From: Curtobacterium sp. MCPF17_052
GTDB taxonomy: Bacteria > Actinomycetota > Actinomycetes > Actinomycetales > Microbacteriaceae
Assembly (NCBI RefSeq): GCF_003234085.1
Contig: NZ_QKSD01000014.1
Location: forward strand, 1 to 64,000
Length of the DNA: 64,000 nucleotides
Direction: 5' to 3'
The notes beneath the pieces were generated by a model. The model was not told the DNA's origin. It saw only the letters and a program-made list of their open reading frames with translations, and did not search any database. Position numbers and translations under genes: made by a program. Shown here in pieces: positions 25,801 through 33,655 of this stretch (positions are counted from its first letter, which is position 1; every line of letters begins with the position of its first letter).

Positions 25801-25941
25801 TTATGCAGCCCGCGTCTTCATCACCGCGGTGGGGATGTTCAGCAGCACTGTCATGTCGATGGGCTGCGTGTCGAGGAGAACGATCCCGCTGGGGTCGTCA
25901 CATCCGCTGGGGCGGCGTGTGATGCCGACGACCATGTTCAC
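25801..25941 (-). CDS. Small ORF (46 aa) coupled to the putative anti-sigma gene
   Basis: A 46-codon frame starting at GTG 25941, which overlaps the TGA of the upstream membrane protein as GTGA. A GGAG lies about 9 nt upstream, inside the end of that gene. It reads VNMVVGITRRPSGCDD..., ending NIPTAVMKTRAA, with one Cys and a mildly hydrophobic middle (GIVLLDTQPIDM). The terminator hairpin follows 4 bp after its stop, so the ORF fills the exact space to the end of the transcript. No family is recognised; the coupling is the main reason to consider it real. Confidence 0.4.
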   Translation of the reverse strand: MNMVVGITRRPSGCDDPSGIVLLDTQPIDMTVLLNIPTAVMKTRAA

Positions 25942-26690
25942 TCGCTCCACGTTGTCCACGGCGCGCTCACCGTCTTGCCGCCGCGCAGGTGAACGTCGAG
26001 TACCTTGGCGTCTGCCTGGTTGGTGCCGGGCCACCATGCGACGAACCATCCGTCCTGGACCGAGGCCTGCACGACGCCCTTGGAGGTTCGGACGTCGACT
26101 CCGGTGACGTCCGAGCCCACCCGTCCGACATCGTAGGAGTACCCGTCGGCACCGTCGCCGCTGGTCTCGATGCCGTAGATCCGGAGACCATTCGAGGTCG
26201 GGGTGGCTTCCGTTGAGACTGCGGGGTCGTAGAGCCGTTCCCAGCCCACCGGCACGTTGGGGTCGACGCCACTGCACATGAGGACGCTCTGACCGTTCTT
26301 CACCAGGGCGATCTGCGCGTCTCCGCGCCATTCGCCGAGGATGATGTCGTCGTTGCCGACGGTTGTCGGGGAAGCCCAGCTCTCGGCGCAGTCGTTGGCG
26401 AATGCGACGGACTGCTTCGTCGTCGCGGGGCTGGGAGTGGCAGTCCAGTCGGCGTACGCGGCGCTACCGCCGGTGACGACCGAGACAGCGAGGACAGCGA
26501 CTGCGGCGATGCTGCCGCCCAGCGCGCCTGCGCCGACGCCTGCCCGGCGGCGGCGGCGCTTCTTGCTTTCGGCAGCTGGCGGCGTGGCGATGATGCGTTC
26601 GAGGTCGGCTTCGGCGCGGATCATCTCGGCGTCGCTCAGGGTTCGGTTCTTCGCCGGGTCGAGGGTGGTGAGGGTGTCCAGGTCGGTCAT
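25938..26690 (-). CDS. Membrane protein paired with ECF sigma factor, putative anti-sigma factor
   Basis: 250-residue single-pass protein: cytoplasmic N-terminus of about 45 residues (DLDTLTTLDPAKNRTLSDAEMIRAEADLERII), a basic stop-transfer SKKRRRRR, one membrane segment (about 50-75) and an outside domain of about 170 residues. The layout resembles the CU044_5270-type partners of ECF sigma factors; no zinc HxxxCxxC anti-sigma motif is visible. The ATG at 26690 overlaps the sigma stop as ATGA (ATG 26699 is the alternative). I infer that it holds the sigma factor at the membrane until a signal acts on the outer domain. Confidence 0.72.
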   Translation of the reverse strand: MTDLDTLTTLDPAKNRTLSDAEMIRAEADLERIIATPPAAESKKRRRRRAGVGAGALGGSIAAVAVLAVSVVTGGSAAYADWTATPSPATTKQSVAFANDCAESWASPTTVGNDDIILGEWRGDAQIALVKNGQSVLMCSGVDPNVPVGWERLYDPAVSTEATPTSNGLRIYGIETSGDGADGYSYDVGRVGSDVTGVDVRTSKGVVQASVQDGWFVAWWPGTNQADAKVLDVHLRGGKTVSAPWTTWSE

Positions 26691-27253
26691 GCGTTCCATG
26701 TGATGGCCTCCAAGTCGGGTTGTGTGTGTGGGACGGCGCCGTGGTCTGACGTCTCGTCCAGGGCGTCGCGCAAACGGCGACGAGCGCGGGTGAGGCGCAT
26801 GGTGAAGGTAGAGCGGCGGCAGCCGAGGACTGTTGCGGCCTGATCCGCGTTCAACCCGTCAAATGCGACGAGGGCGAGCGTTTCCCGGTCTCGGGGTTCG
26901 AGCCGGTGCCAGGCGCGGACGAAGTCGATCCGGGCCGATGACGCCTGCGCGGTGTCGGCGACTGTTGAGTCGGCGTGAGCCGCGATGGCCACATCGAGGT
27001 CACGTTGCCGGGCTGCGCCGCGAGCAGCATTCTGCATCTGCTTCCGAGCGATCCCGAACAGCCAGGGCCGGGCGTCTTCCGGCATGTCGTCGATGCGACG
27101 CCATGCCGTCATGAAGACCGCGGAGACGACATCTTCTGCGTCGTTGCCGAAGGATCGGCGTTCAACGAAGCGGACGAGGTCGGCGTACGTCTCAGCGTGC
27201 AGGTCGCGGAAGCGTCGTTCGATCGCTGCGCGTGGTGGTGATGGTGTTCTCAT
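26687..27253 (-). CDS. ECF-type RNA polymerase sigma factor
   Basis: 188-residue sigma-70 of the extracytoplasmic-function class. Region 2 is at about 15-85 (YADLVRFVERRSFGNDAEDVV, FMTAWRRI, RPWLFGIARKQMQNAARG) and region 4 at about 115-165 (LEPRDRETLALVAFDGLNADQAATVLGCRRSTFTMRLTRARRRLR). It is first in a coupled operon with the membrane partner and the 46-aa ORF. Upstream (27254-27428) is the shared divergent promoter region with the luciferase-like gene. I see no classic -35 AAC autoregulatory motif that I would defend. Confidence 0.9.
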   Translation of the reverse strand: MRTPSPPRAAIERRFRDLHAETYADLVRFVERRSFGNDAEDVVSAVFMTAWRRIDDMPEDARPWLFGIARKQMQNAARGAARQRDLDVAIAAHADSTVADTAQASSARIDFVRAWHRLEPRDRETLALVAFDGLNADQAATVLGCRRSTFTMRLTRARRRLRDALDETSDHGAVPHTQPDLEAITWNA

Positions 27254-27428
27254 TGGCGCCCCTTCCGTGACGTCTCATTCAGTACATGTCCACCCGCACG
27301 TCAAGTGACACAACCTCTACGAGGGACGAGGAAACGAACGTCCCGCCTTCTCCGGCTGGCGGCGCCCCTGCAGCGGGAACAACCCACGCAGTCGATGCGT
27401 TCGCATGCACAATCGAAAGAAGGACGAC

Positions 27429-28445
27429 ATGCAGTTCGGCATTTTGAGTTTCGGTGACCTGAGGCAGGATGGGTCGGGTCAACGGCAGCACGTGAGGGAT
27501 CAGCTTCGGGAGCAGCTGGAGCGCATCCAACTCGCCGAGGACGTCGGCTTGGGTTTTTACGGGATCGGCGAACACCACCTTCCGGAGTACGCGGTGTCTC
27601 ATCCAGGTTCGGTCCTGGCTGCCGCGGCTGCGGTGACTGACCGGATCACACTGAGCAGTGCGGTCACTGTGCTCAGCACCGAAGATCCTGTTCGGCTGTA
27701 CCAAGAGTTCGCGACCATTGATCAGCTCACCTCGGGCCGAGCGGAGATCATCGCGGGGCGGGGTTCCTTCACGGAGTCGTTCCCACTGTTCGGGGCAAGC
27801 CTCGGCGACTACGACGCTCTCTATGCGGAGAAACTGGGCCTGCTCCTGCAGATCGACCGGCAGAACCCCGTCAGCTGGACGGGTCAGCATCGCGCGCCGC
27901 TCGAGGACGCGTTCATCTGGCCGCGACCGTTCGGTGATCATCTCAAGGTGTCTCTCGGCACCGGCGGCAACGCGGAATCGTCGGTTCGAGCGGGGAGTCT
28001 CGGTCTCCCGATCGTGTACGCGATCATCGGTGGTGAACCCGAGCGGTTTGCGCCCCTGGTGAACCTGTACCGGGAAGTCGGAGCGGAAGCGGGCCACGGG
28101 GACCTCGAAGTGACGATGTCGGGCATCGGCCTCATCTCCGACACCTCGCAACAGGCAAAAGACACGTACTTCCCCTACTGGCGATCGACCATGGAAGCCG
28201 GCGCGAAGTCCCGGGGGTGGCGGATACCGGGTCGTGGGGAGTACGACGAGTTCACGCGCGGTGCGAGGTCGATCCTCGCCGGAAGTCCTTCGGAGATCGT
28301 GGACCGCCTTGGCCCGGTGGTTGAGCTGACGCGCCCGGATCGGTACGGGCTCCAGATGGACTGGTCCGGTGTTCCGCATGCTGATGTCATGCGGGGCATC
28401 GAACTCCTCGGCACCCAGGTCGCACCACACTTCGCCGACAAGTAG
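27429..28445 (+). CDS. Luciferase-like (LLM class) flavin-dependent oxidoreductase
   Basis: 338-residue TIM-barrel oxidoreductase of the bacterial-luciferase-like superfamily, using FMNH2 or F420. Family marks are the N-terminal strand MQFGILSFGD, AEDVGLGFYGIGEHHLPEYAVSHP, the ITLSSAVTVLSTEDPVRLYQEFATIDQLTSGRAEIIAGRGSF block and VSLGTGGNAESSVRAGSLGLPIVYAIIGG. A ribosome-binding site AGAAGGA stands 8 nt before the ATG at 27429, so I prefer it to the earlier ATG 27405. The genes around it (quinone oxidoreductase, F420-dependent-reductase-like protein) suggest a shared redox or detoxification theme. Confidence 0.9.
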   Translation: MQFGILSFGDLRQDGSGQRQHVRDQLREQLERIQLAEDVGLGFYGIGEHHLPEYAVSHPGSVLAAAAAVTDRITLSSAVTVLSTEDPVRLYQEFATIDQLTSGRAEIIAGRGSFTESFPLFGASLGDYDALYAEKLGLLLQIDRQNPVSWTGQHRAPLEDAFIWPRPFGDHLKVSLGTGGNAESSVRAGSLGLPIVYAIIGGEPERFAPLVNLYREVGAEAGHGDLEVTMSGIGLISDTSQQAKDTYFPYWRSTMEAGAKSRGWRIPGRGEYDEFTRGARSILAGSPSEIVDRLGPVVELTRPDRYGLQMDWSGVPHADVMRGIELLGTQVAPHFADK

Positions 28446-28459
28446 TAGTCGGTCAGGCC

Positions 28460-28505
28460 TGAGGAGTGCGGGATCGGGAGGCACGCCCCGATGCCGCACT
28501 CCTCA
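28460..28505. terminator. Bidirectional terminator between convergent oxidoreductases
   Basis: TGAGGAGTGCGG (28460-28471) pairs perfectly with CCGCACTCCTCA (28494-28505), with an inner CGGG/CCCG extending the hairpin. It lies between the stops of the luciferase-like gene and the quinone oxidoreductase gene. Confidence 0.8.
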
Positions 28506-28511
28506 CAGTGT

Positions 28512-29441
28512 TCAGTCGTTGACGAGCACGAGCTTCCGGTGTGACCGGTGTTCTTCGAGAGCCGTGTGCGCAGCTGCAGCCTGCGCCATCGGGAACGTTT
28601 CCCGGGGGCGCATCCTCAGCTGCCCAGACGCCAGCAACGGCATTGCCATGTCGAGTGCATCGGCGGCGCGGTTGACGCCGTCAGCGAGCATCTGCACACC
28701 GCCGCGCGCTCCGGCACCTGTTAGCGTGACGATCTTTCCCGGCGCCCCGACAGCGTCGACGACCTCTTCCAACCCACCAGCAGAGATGGCGTCGAGCACC
28801 CAGTCCACCTCAACTCCGAGCGCTTTCAGGGCGTCACCGACCGGAGTCCCGGCCGGAAGGAACAACGCCCCGAGGTCCTCGACCACTGCACGGTCTCGTT
28901 CAGGAGCTGACCCGATGACGGTAGCCCCCATGGACCGCGCCAGCTGCACGGCCATCAAGCCGACGGATCCGGTCGCACCGAGCACCAGGAGCTGATCCCC
29001 CTTCGCCACGCCGAGCTGGCGGAGTGCCGCGACCGCAGCTTCCGCAGCCGTGGGCAGGGACCCTGCCTCTTCCCAACTGACGGATTCCGGCTTCGGTGTC
29101 CAAGCATCGGCTAGCACGAAGTCCGCGTAGCCGCCGAGCCGCGGAAGTCGAGCGGCCACCTCATCACCGACGCTCACTCCGGTGACACCGTCCCCAAGGG
29201 CATCCACCACGCCGGCGGCTTCGAATCCGAGGATCGCTGGCTCAGGGAGTGCGAAGAACGCGCTGAGGTCGCCGGCTCTGATGTGAAGGTCAGTGGGGCT
29301 GATCCCGGCGGCTCGAACGCTGATGCGGACCTGGCCTGGTCCTGGTACTGGGAGCGGGACGTCTCGTACCACTAGCACCTCTGGGTCTCCGTACTCGGAC
29401 ACCACTGTCGCTCGCATCGTTTGCGGGGTCGGTTCTGTCAT
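28512..29441 (-). CDS. Zinc-independent quinone oxidoreductase-like protein (MDR family)
   Basis: 309-residue medium-chain dehydrogenase/reductase related to NADPH:quinone reductase. An N-terminal GroES-like domain (about 1-120, VPLPVPGPGQVRISVRAAGISPTDLHIRAGD) is followed by a Rossmann domain with LVLGATGSVGLMAVQLARSMGATVIGSA (NADPH site). The catalytic and structural zinc Cys clusters of alcohol dehydrogenases are absent. GGAGG precedes the ATG at 29441. A copy of the recurrent 21-bp element (29496-29516) lies 55 bp upstream, and it is convergent with the luciferase-like gene. Confidence 0.9.
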   Translation of the reverse strand: MTEPTPQTMRATVVSEYGDPEVLVVRDVPLPVPGPGQVRISVRAAGISPTDLHIRAGDLSAFFALPEPAILGFEAAGVVDALGDGVTGVSVGDEVAARLPRLGGYADFVLADAWTPKPESVSWEEAGSLPTAAEAAVAALRQLGVAKGDQLLVLGATGSVGLMAVQLARSMGATVIGSAPERDRAVVEDLGALFLPAGTPVGDALKALGVEVDWVLDAISAGGLEEVVDAVGAPGKIVTLTGAGARGGVQMLADGVNRAADALDMAMPLLASGQLRMRPRETFPMAQAAAAHTALEEHRSHRKLVLVND

Positions 29442-29495
29442 CGCTGCCTCCTGCGCTTGATCGTTACTTCAAGCTTCGAGAAGGACGCCCGCTGC

Positions 29496-29516
29496 CGAAT
29501 CCGTCAGTCGACGTAC
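29496..29516 (-). promoter_or_regulatory. Recurrent regulatory element upstream of quinone oxidoreductase
   Basis: Plus strand CGAATCCGTCAGTCGACGTA matches the 34688 copy at 17 of 20 positions. Read in the direction of the oxidoreductase gene it is TACGTCGACTGACGGATTCG and lies 55 bp before the ATG, in the same orientation and at a similar distance as the copy before ltrA. Confidence 0.55.
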
Positions 29517-29521
29517 GGCCG

Positions 29522-30193
29522 TCACGACTTCGAGCGCAACTGATCGTTCTCGGCGACGTCACTCCTGGCCGTCAGCAGATGCGTGCTCATGAGGCGGAGG
29601 ATCGGCGCTGGGTCCGATGCAGCTTGCGATTCCTGCAGCACGTCGAGGATCTCGCGGTGCCGGTACTCCTGGGTCGGAACGACGAAGGCCGGCAGCGTCC
29701 GCATCGACAGCGACAGTTGCGTCATCAGGGAATCGTGGCGGCGGGTGAGTTCAAGCAGCCCTGTCGACCGAACCAGCGCGCGATGGAAGTCGATGTCCGC
29801 CTGCCCGCTCTCGTCGCCGTCACCGTCCTCGCCAGCGACCCGCATGCGATCCAGGGGTTCTCTGACGCCCTGCGGATTGACGTGGGCTCTGACCAGATGC
29901 CGCACCGCCACGGACTCGTACCCCCACCTGATGAGCTGAAGCTCGCCGAGGTCAGCTTCTGAGAACTCACGCACGCGGTAGGGATGGTGCTCTTGCTTCG
30001 ACAGCAATCCCGACTGCACGAGGAGATTGCACGCATCGCGCACCGGAACCCGACTGATGCCCATGCTCTTGGCGATGACGGAGTCGCGTACTTCGCTCCC
30101 AGGAGCCAGACGCCCGTCAAGGATGCGCCGCTTCAACTCTGCGTGCACCTGCTCCGTGAGCGACTGGGTCCGCTGCACGTTGGTTTCGCTCAC
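29522..30193 (-). CDS. GntR-family regulator, FCD (FadR) subfamily
   Basis: 223-residue paralog of the regulator at 25028. The winged helix spans LKRRILDGRLAPGSEVRDSVIAKSMGISRVPVRDACNLL, and an FCD domain follows with DIDFHRALVRSTG and EYRHREIL supplying the His ligands typical of the metal site. It is divergent from the LuxR-type LAL regulator across 63 bp that contain a 16-bp near-palindrome (30216-30231), the probable operator. Its stop is only 80 bp from the oxidoreductase start, leaving the recurrent element between them. Confidence 0.88.
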   Translation of the reverse strand: MSETNVQRTQSLTEQVHAELKRRILDGRLAPGSEVRDSVIAKSMGISRVPVRDACNLLVQSGLLSKQEHHPYRVREFSEADLGELQLIRWGYESVAVRHLVRAHVNPQGVREPLDRMRVAGEDGDGDESGQADIDFHRALVRSTGLLELTRRHDSLMTQLSLSMRTLPAFVVPTQEYRHREILDVLQESQAASDPAPILRLMSTHLLTARSDVAENDQLRSKS

Positions 30194-30215
30194 GACATCA
30201 GTCTACTCCCGACCA

Positions 30216-30231
30216 ACTCTGTCGACAGTGT
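30216..30231. promoter_or_regulatory. Near-palindrome between divergent gntR and luxR genes
   Basis: ACTCTGTCGACAGTGT is a 16-bp palindrome with one mismatched pair, centred on GTCGAC. It lies 22 bp from the gntR start and 25 bp from the luxR start, a natural place for GntR autoregulation and control of the LAL regulator. Confidence 0.5.
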
Positions 30232-30256
30232 CGAGTTCGCGAGTTATGGTTCCTCC

Positions 30257-32992
30257 GTGCTTCCATTCCCCGTCGAGACTCCTGAACCCCTGTTGTTCGG
30301 CAGGGCACGGGAGCGTGCGCTCCTTCTGGAGCTGGTGGGACGAAGAGGCTCCGGTGGTGCGCTCATCATCGAAGGCGAAGCGGGGATCGGCAAGAGTGCG
30401 CTTCTCGCCGACGCAGTCAGGGCCGCGGAAGCAGGAGGGGCCCGGAGGCTGACGTCCACCGGACTGCAAGGACCGACACGCTCCGGTTACGGTGGGCTCC
30501 ACGAGTTGCTGCATCCGCTCTTACCTCACGTGGACGCTCTGCCGAACCGTCAGCGGGTGGCGCTGCTCACGGCGTTCGGGATGGTCGACGGGCCGTCGCC
30601 GGATCGGTTACTCGTCTCTTTGGCTGCGCTCGGGCTCCTCGAAGAAGCTGCCGCGAGACACCCACTCGTGCTGGCGATCGAGGATCTGCAGTGGCTTGAC
30701 CGGTCCACCGTCGCAGTCATCAGTTTCATCGCCCTCCACGTCTCGGGCGTTCCCATCACGGTGCTCTGCACGGTGCGACCCGGCGTCGACGCAGACACAC
30801 TGCCCGCTCTCGGACTCGATCGTCTCCATCTGGCCGGCTTGTCAGATGATGACGCACGCGAACTGGTCTCGGTGCTCGGTTGCGACCTGAGCGACCTTGC
30901 TCGCCGCCGCATCCTTCAGGAGTCCGCCGGCAACCCGTTAGCGCTTCGCGAGTTCATCGCTGCCGTTCGTCAGCGCGGCCCGGCAGGTTCCATACTGCAA
31001 ACCCGCCTGCCGATCACGAAGCGGCTCGAACGAACGTTCCTGGGCCGCCTCGGCCCTCTCCCCTCCGGAAGTCGATCCCTGCTCATACTCATTGCAGCAG
31101 CAAATGGCGCAGACTTCCACGACGTCATGTCCGCAGCGCGAACACTCGACCTCACGCTCGAGGACCTCCGACCGCTCGAGGAGAACGACCTCGTATCTGT
31201 CGATGGGAGCGACCTTCGCTTCCGCCATCCGTTGATCCGGTCGGCCGCCGAGAACGCTGCTTCGACAACCGAATGGGTCGACGCCCACCTCGCCCTGGCA
31301 TCAGCGATGAGCGGGCACGACAGCGCCGTATGGCACCGAGCAGCAGCAACGATCGAGCGCGACGAAACCGTCGCCGGTGAACTCGAAGCCGTCGGCCGAC
31401 GCGCGTCGGAACGTGGCGCCCTCCCGGAGGCTGCGTTCGCGCTCGAGCGCGCCGCCATGGTGTCTCGCGGCGCTTCACAACGGTCTCGACGCCTGGTGCT
31501 CGCCGCAGAATCAGCCCGATCCGCGGGCCTCACCAGTGAAGCCGTTGAGCTGCTCAACCGAGCCGACTGGGCCGAGGCTGATTCGGACACACGAACGCAG
31601 GCCGTCCTCTCCCGCGTCATCCTCGCTCTGACCGCAGGGGCGCCAGTGCCCCGAGCGGTCGAGATCGCTGCAGTCCTCGCTTCGTTGCCTGGAGAAGAAC
31701 ACGGGCCGCGCCGAATCAAGATCCTGTGGGTGCTGGCGGTCCTGATGCGCAGCCAGCACGTGACAGTGAGTTCATGGCAAAACCTCCGCGACAAGCTCGA
31801 TCGCGAGGACGAGCGAAACCCACTCCGGACAGTCGCACTCGCGTTGCTTGCACCGCTCGGTCAGGCGGCGGAGACGCGAGGGGACCTTCCTGACCTTGTT
31901 CCGCGTCTCGCCGACGACCCCCTCGCACTTGTCTCGTTGGCCATCGCTTCGGAGTCTCTCCAAGACCTCGACACAGCGCTGACCTGCTGGGGTCTGGCGC
32001 AGGAAGGATTCCACAAAAGCGGCGCTCCTGCGGACGAAATGCAGGCCATCCGTGGTCGCGCCCACCTGCTCATGCTGCGAGGGCGGGTCCGTGAGGGTCT
32101 TGCCGACGCTGAGTACGCCGAACGCATGACCGACGAGATGCATCAGCCGCTGCTGCAGAGCATGGCTGCCGCCACCGCTGCCCGCGGTCATTCGCTCCTC
32201 GGGGACTTCGCGGCCGCGACCGCCGCCCTGATGCGCAGTGCGGAACTCGCCCAGGACAGCCAGATGGCGTTGATCGTCGCCGATGCGCGATGGGCGGCCG
32301 GCACAGTTGCACTCGCGCAGCACCGATACCGTGACGCGCTCATCGAATACACGCACATGACCGTGCACCCCACGCGCTCACTTTGGGCGATCGCGGATCG
32401 CACTGAAGCAGCAGTTCGAGCGGGTCGTCCTGATGACCTCCGCAAGAACGTGGAAGAGGCCGCTGTTGCCGCGGCTCTGTATCGTTCGCCGTTCCTCAGC
32501 GCGCTTGTTGCTCGCAGTCGCGCTCTTCTTGCCGACGACGACGCGGCGGAGTCGTACTTCGCCGAGGCTCTGGCGCTCGGCGCTCTCAGCGAATCTCCCC
32601 TTGAAGTCGCGCGAACGCAGCTCCTGTTCGGCGAATGGCTCCGCCGTCAGAAGCGGAGGAAAGACGCTTGTGCGCAACTGACCGCCGCGTTGGATCAATT
32701 CGAGACCGTTGGAGCTCAAGCCTTCATCGAGCGCGCCACCCAGGAGCTGCGGGCCGCGGGTCAGGTCAGCGCACGACCCACCGCACCTTCGACGGCGGTA
32801 CAACAGCTGACACCTCAAGAACTCCAGGTCGCGCAGCTTGCCGCCGCAGGCTTGAGCAACCGCGAGATAGCGGACCGGGTTTACCTGTCCCACCGGACAG
32901 TGAGCACGCACCTGTACAAGGTGTTCCCGAAGCTCGGTATCTCGAGCCGCGGGCAGTTGCGGCACGCGTTGGGCGGAGCCACGAGCGACTGA
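30257..32992 (+). CDS. LuxR-family LAL-type (large ATP-binding) regulator
   Basis: 911-residue LAL regulator. The N-terminal AAA-type NTPase has Walker A GEAGIGKS at about 40-47 and Walker B PLVLAIEDLQWLD at about 137-149. A long helical/TPR-like middle follows (about 400-830), then a C-terminal LuxR/GerE HTH (about 850-905, LTPQELQVAQLAAAGLSNREIADRVYLSHRTVSTHLYKVFPKLGI). LAL proteins activate catabolic or secondary-metabolite genes after inducer and ATP binding (MalT-like). I start at GTG 30257, just before the NTPase domain; no strong ribosome-binding site is visible. It is a plausible activator for the recurrent elements found around it. Confidence 0.88.
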   Translation: MLPFPVETPEPLLFGRARERALLLELVGRRGSGGALIIEGEAGIGKSALLADAVRAAEAGGARRLTSTGLQGPTRSGYGGLHELLHPLLPHVDALPNRQRVALLTAFGMVDGPSPDRLLVSLAALGLLEEAAARHPLVLAIEDLQWLDRSTVAVISFIALHVSGVPITVLCTVRPGVDADTLPALGLDRLHLAGLSDDDARELVSVLGCDLSDLARRRILQESAGNPLALREFIAAVRQRGPAGSILQTRLPITKRLERTFLGRLGPLPSGSRSLLILIAAANGADFHDVMSAARTLDLTLEDLRPLEENDLVSVDGSDLRFRHPLIRSAAENAASTTEWVDAHLALASAMSGHDSAVWHRAAATIERDETVAGELEAVGRRASERGALPEAAFALERAAMVSRGASQRSRRLVLAAESARSAGLTSEAVELLNRADWAEADSDTRTQAVLSRVILALTAGAPVPRAVEIAAVLASLPGEEHGPRRIKILWVLAVLMRSQHVTVSSWQNLRDKLDREDERNPLRTVALALLAPLGQAAETRGDLPDLVPRLADDPLALVSLAIASESLQDLDTALTCWGLAQEGFHKSGAPADEMQAIRGRAHLLMLRGRVREGLADAEYAERMTDEMHQPLLQSMAAATAARGHSLLGDFAAATAALMRSAELAQDSQMALIVADARWAAGTVALAQHRYRDALIEYTHMTVHPTRSLWAIADRTEAAVRAGRPDDLRKNVEEAAVAAALYRSPFLSALVARSRALLADDDAAESYFAEALALGALSESPLEVARTQLLFGEWLRRQKRRKDACAQLTAALDQFETVGAQAFIERATQELRAAGQVSARPTAPSTAVQQLTPQELQVAQLAAAGLSNREIADRVYLSHRTVSTHLYKVFPKLGISSRGQLRHALGGATSD

Positions 32993-33004
32993 GGCGCCCG
33001 TTGC

Positions 33005-33268
33005 TCATTGGTGGGAGTCGTCACCCTCTCCGGAAGCGGCGAACATTCCCGATGCGGCTTCGATTTGCAGGGCGCCTGACGGGCAGGCACGAACCGTGGC
33101 GACAACCCGTGCCGGGTCGGCGTTCTCCGGCTGCACCCAAGGGCGTCTCGCAGTGTCGAACACCTCCGGCAGTTGACGGACGCAGACCGCGAAGTGACGG
33201 CAGATGCTCCCGTCCCACGTCACGATCACTCCGTCCGCGGGATAGTGGTGGACCGCACTGTCAACCAT
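33005..33268 (-). CDS. Divergent 4Fe-4S mono-cluster protein (YjdI-like)
   Basis: 87-residue iron-sulfur protein of the YjdI type. The pattern DGSICRHFAVCVRQLPEVFD, followed by NADPARVVATVRACPSGAL, gives three visible Cys (C.....C, and CPSGAL) with a His-containing loop, matching the divergent mono-cluster ferredoxin domain. The ATG at 33268 follows an AGG and overlaps the GNAT gene by 8 bp. The gene pair mirrors Escherichia coli yjdI-yjdJ, where the role is also unknown. Confidence 0.75.
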   Translation of the reverse strand: MVDSAVHHYPADGVIVTWDGSICRHFAVCVRQLPEVFDTARRPWVQPENADPARVVATVRACPSGALQIEAASGMFAASGEGDDSHQ

Positions 33269-33599
33269 GAGCACCTGCTGTGGTGCTGTCTTGAGGCCCA
33301 GACGGCGTGGAGCTTCGTGGGTCGGTGTAGCGCTGGAACTCCGGATGCGTTGCCACGAAATGCGCTACGAACGGGCACACCGCTACGATCCGAAGCCCGT
33401 CATCCACCACTGACCGTAGGGCTTCGCTGACGAGTGCACCGCCGACACCGTTGCCTTCAACGTCTCGGGCAACTTCCGTGTGGATGAACGTGCGATGACC
33501 TTCCTGGGGTGTGTACTGCGTGAAGCCGACTTCGCGTCCGTCGAGGAGCGCGACGTATCGGTGTTCGTTTGACCGGTGGACGACGGTGAGCGTTGTCAA
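33261..33599 (-). CDS. GNAT-like N-acetyltransferase (YjdJ-like)
   Basis: 112-residue minimal GCN5-related acetyltransferase of the YjdJ/COG2388 type. It has HRYVALLDGREVGFTQYTPQEGHRTFIHTEVARDVEGNGVGGALVSEALRSV, with the acetyl-CoA loop EGNGVGGAL in place of the standard Q/RxxGxG/A, and VAVCPFVAHFVATHPEF near the end. It is first in a two-gene unit with the Fe-S protein. Such short GNATs act on small molecules or free amines; the target is not known. Confidence 0.82.
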   Translation of the reverse strand: MTTLTVVHRSNEHRYVALLDGREVGFTQYTPQEGHRTFIHTEVARDVEGNGVGGALVSEALRSVVDDGLRIVAVCPFVAHFVATHPEFQRYTDPRSSTPSGPQDSTTAGAHG

Positions 33600-33617
33600 C
33601 TGAGCCTCGATGCTTGT

Positions 33618-33649
33618 GGCGGGGCTGCCGCCTGCGTGGCAGCCCCGCC
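33618..33649 (-). terminator. Hairpin terminator after the esterase gene
   Basis: GGCGGGGCTGCC (33618-33629) pairs perfectly with GGCAGCCCCGCC (33638-33649) around an 8-nt loop. It stands between the esterase stop and the GNAT start on the same strand. Confidence 0.75.
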
Positions 33650-33655
33650 GGACGG

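Noticed and set aside
27298..27309. ACGTCAAGTGAC upstream of the luciferase-like gene as a sixth copy of the recurrent element
   Set aside because: The second half (GGATTCG) is not conserved and the distance differs, so I mention it only as a weak candidate and do not annotate it.
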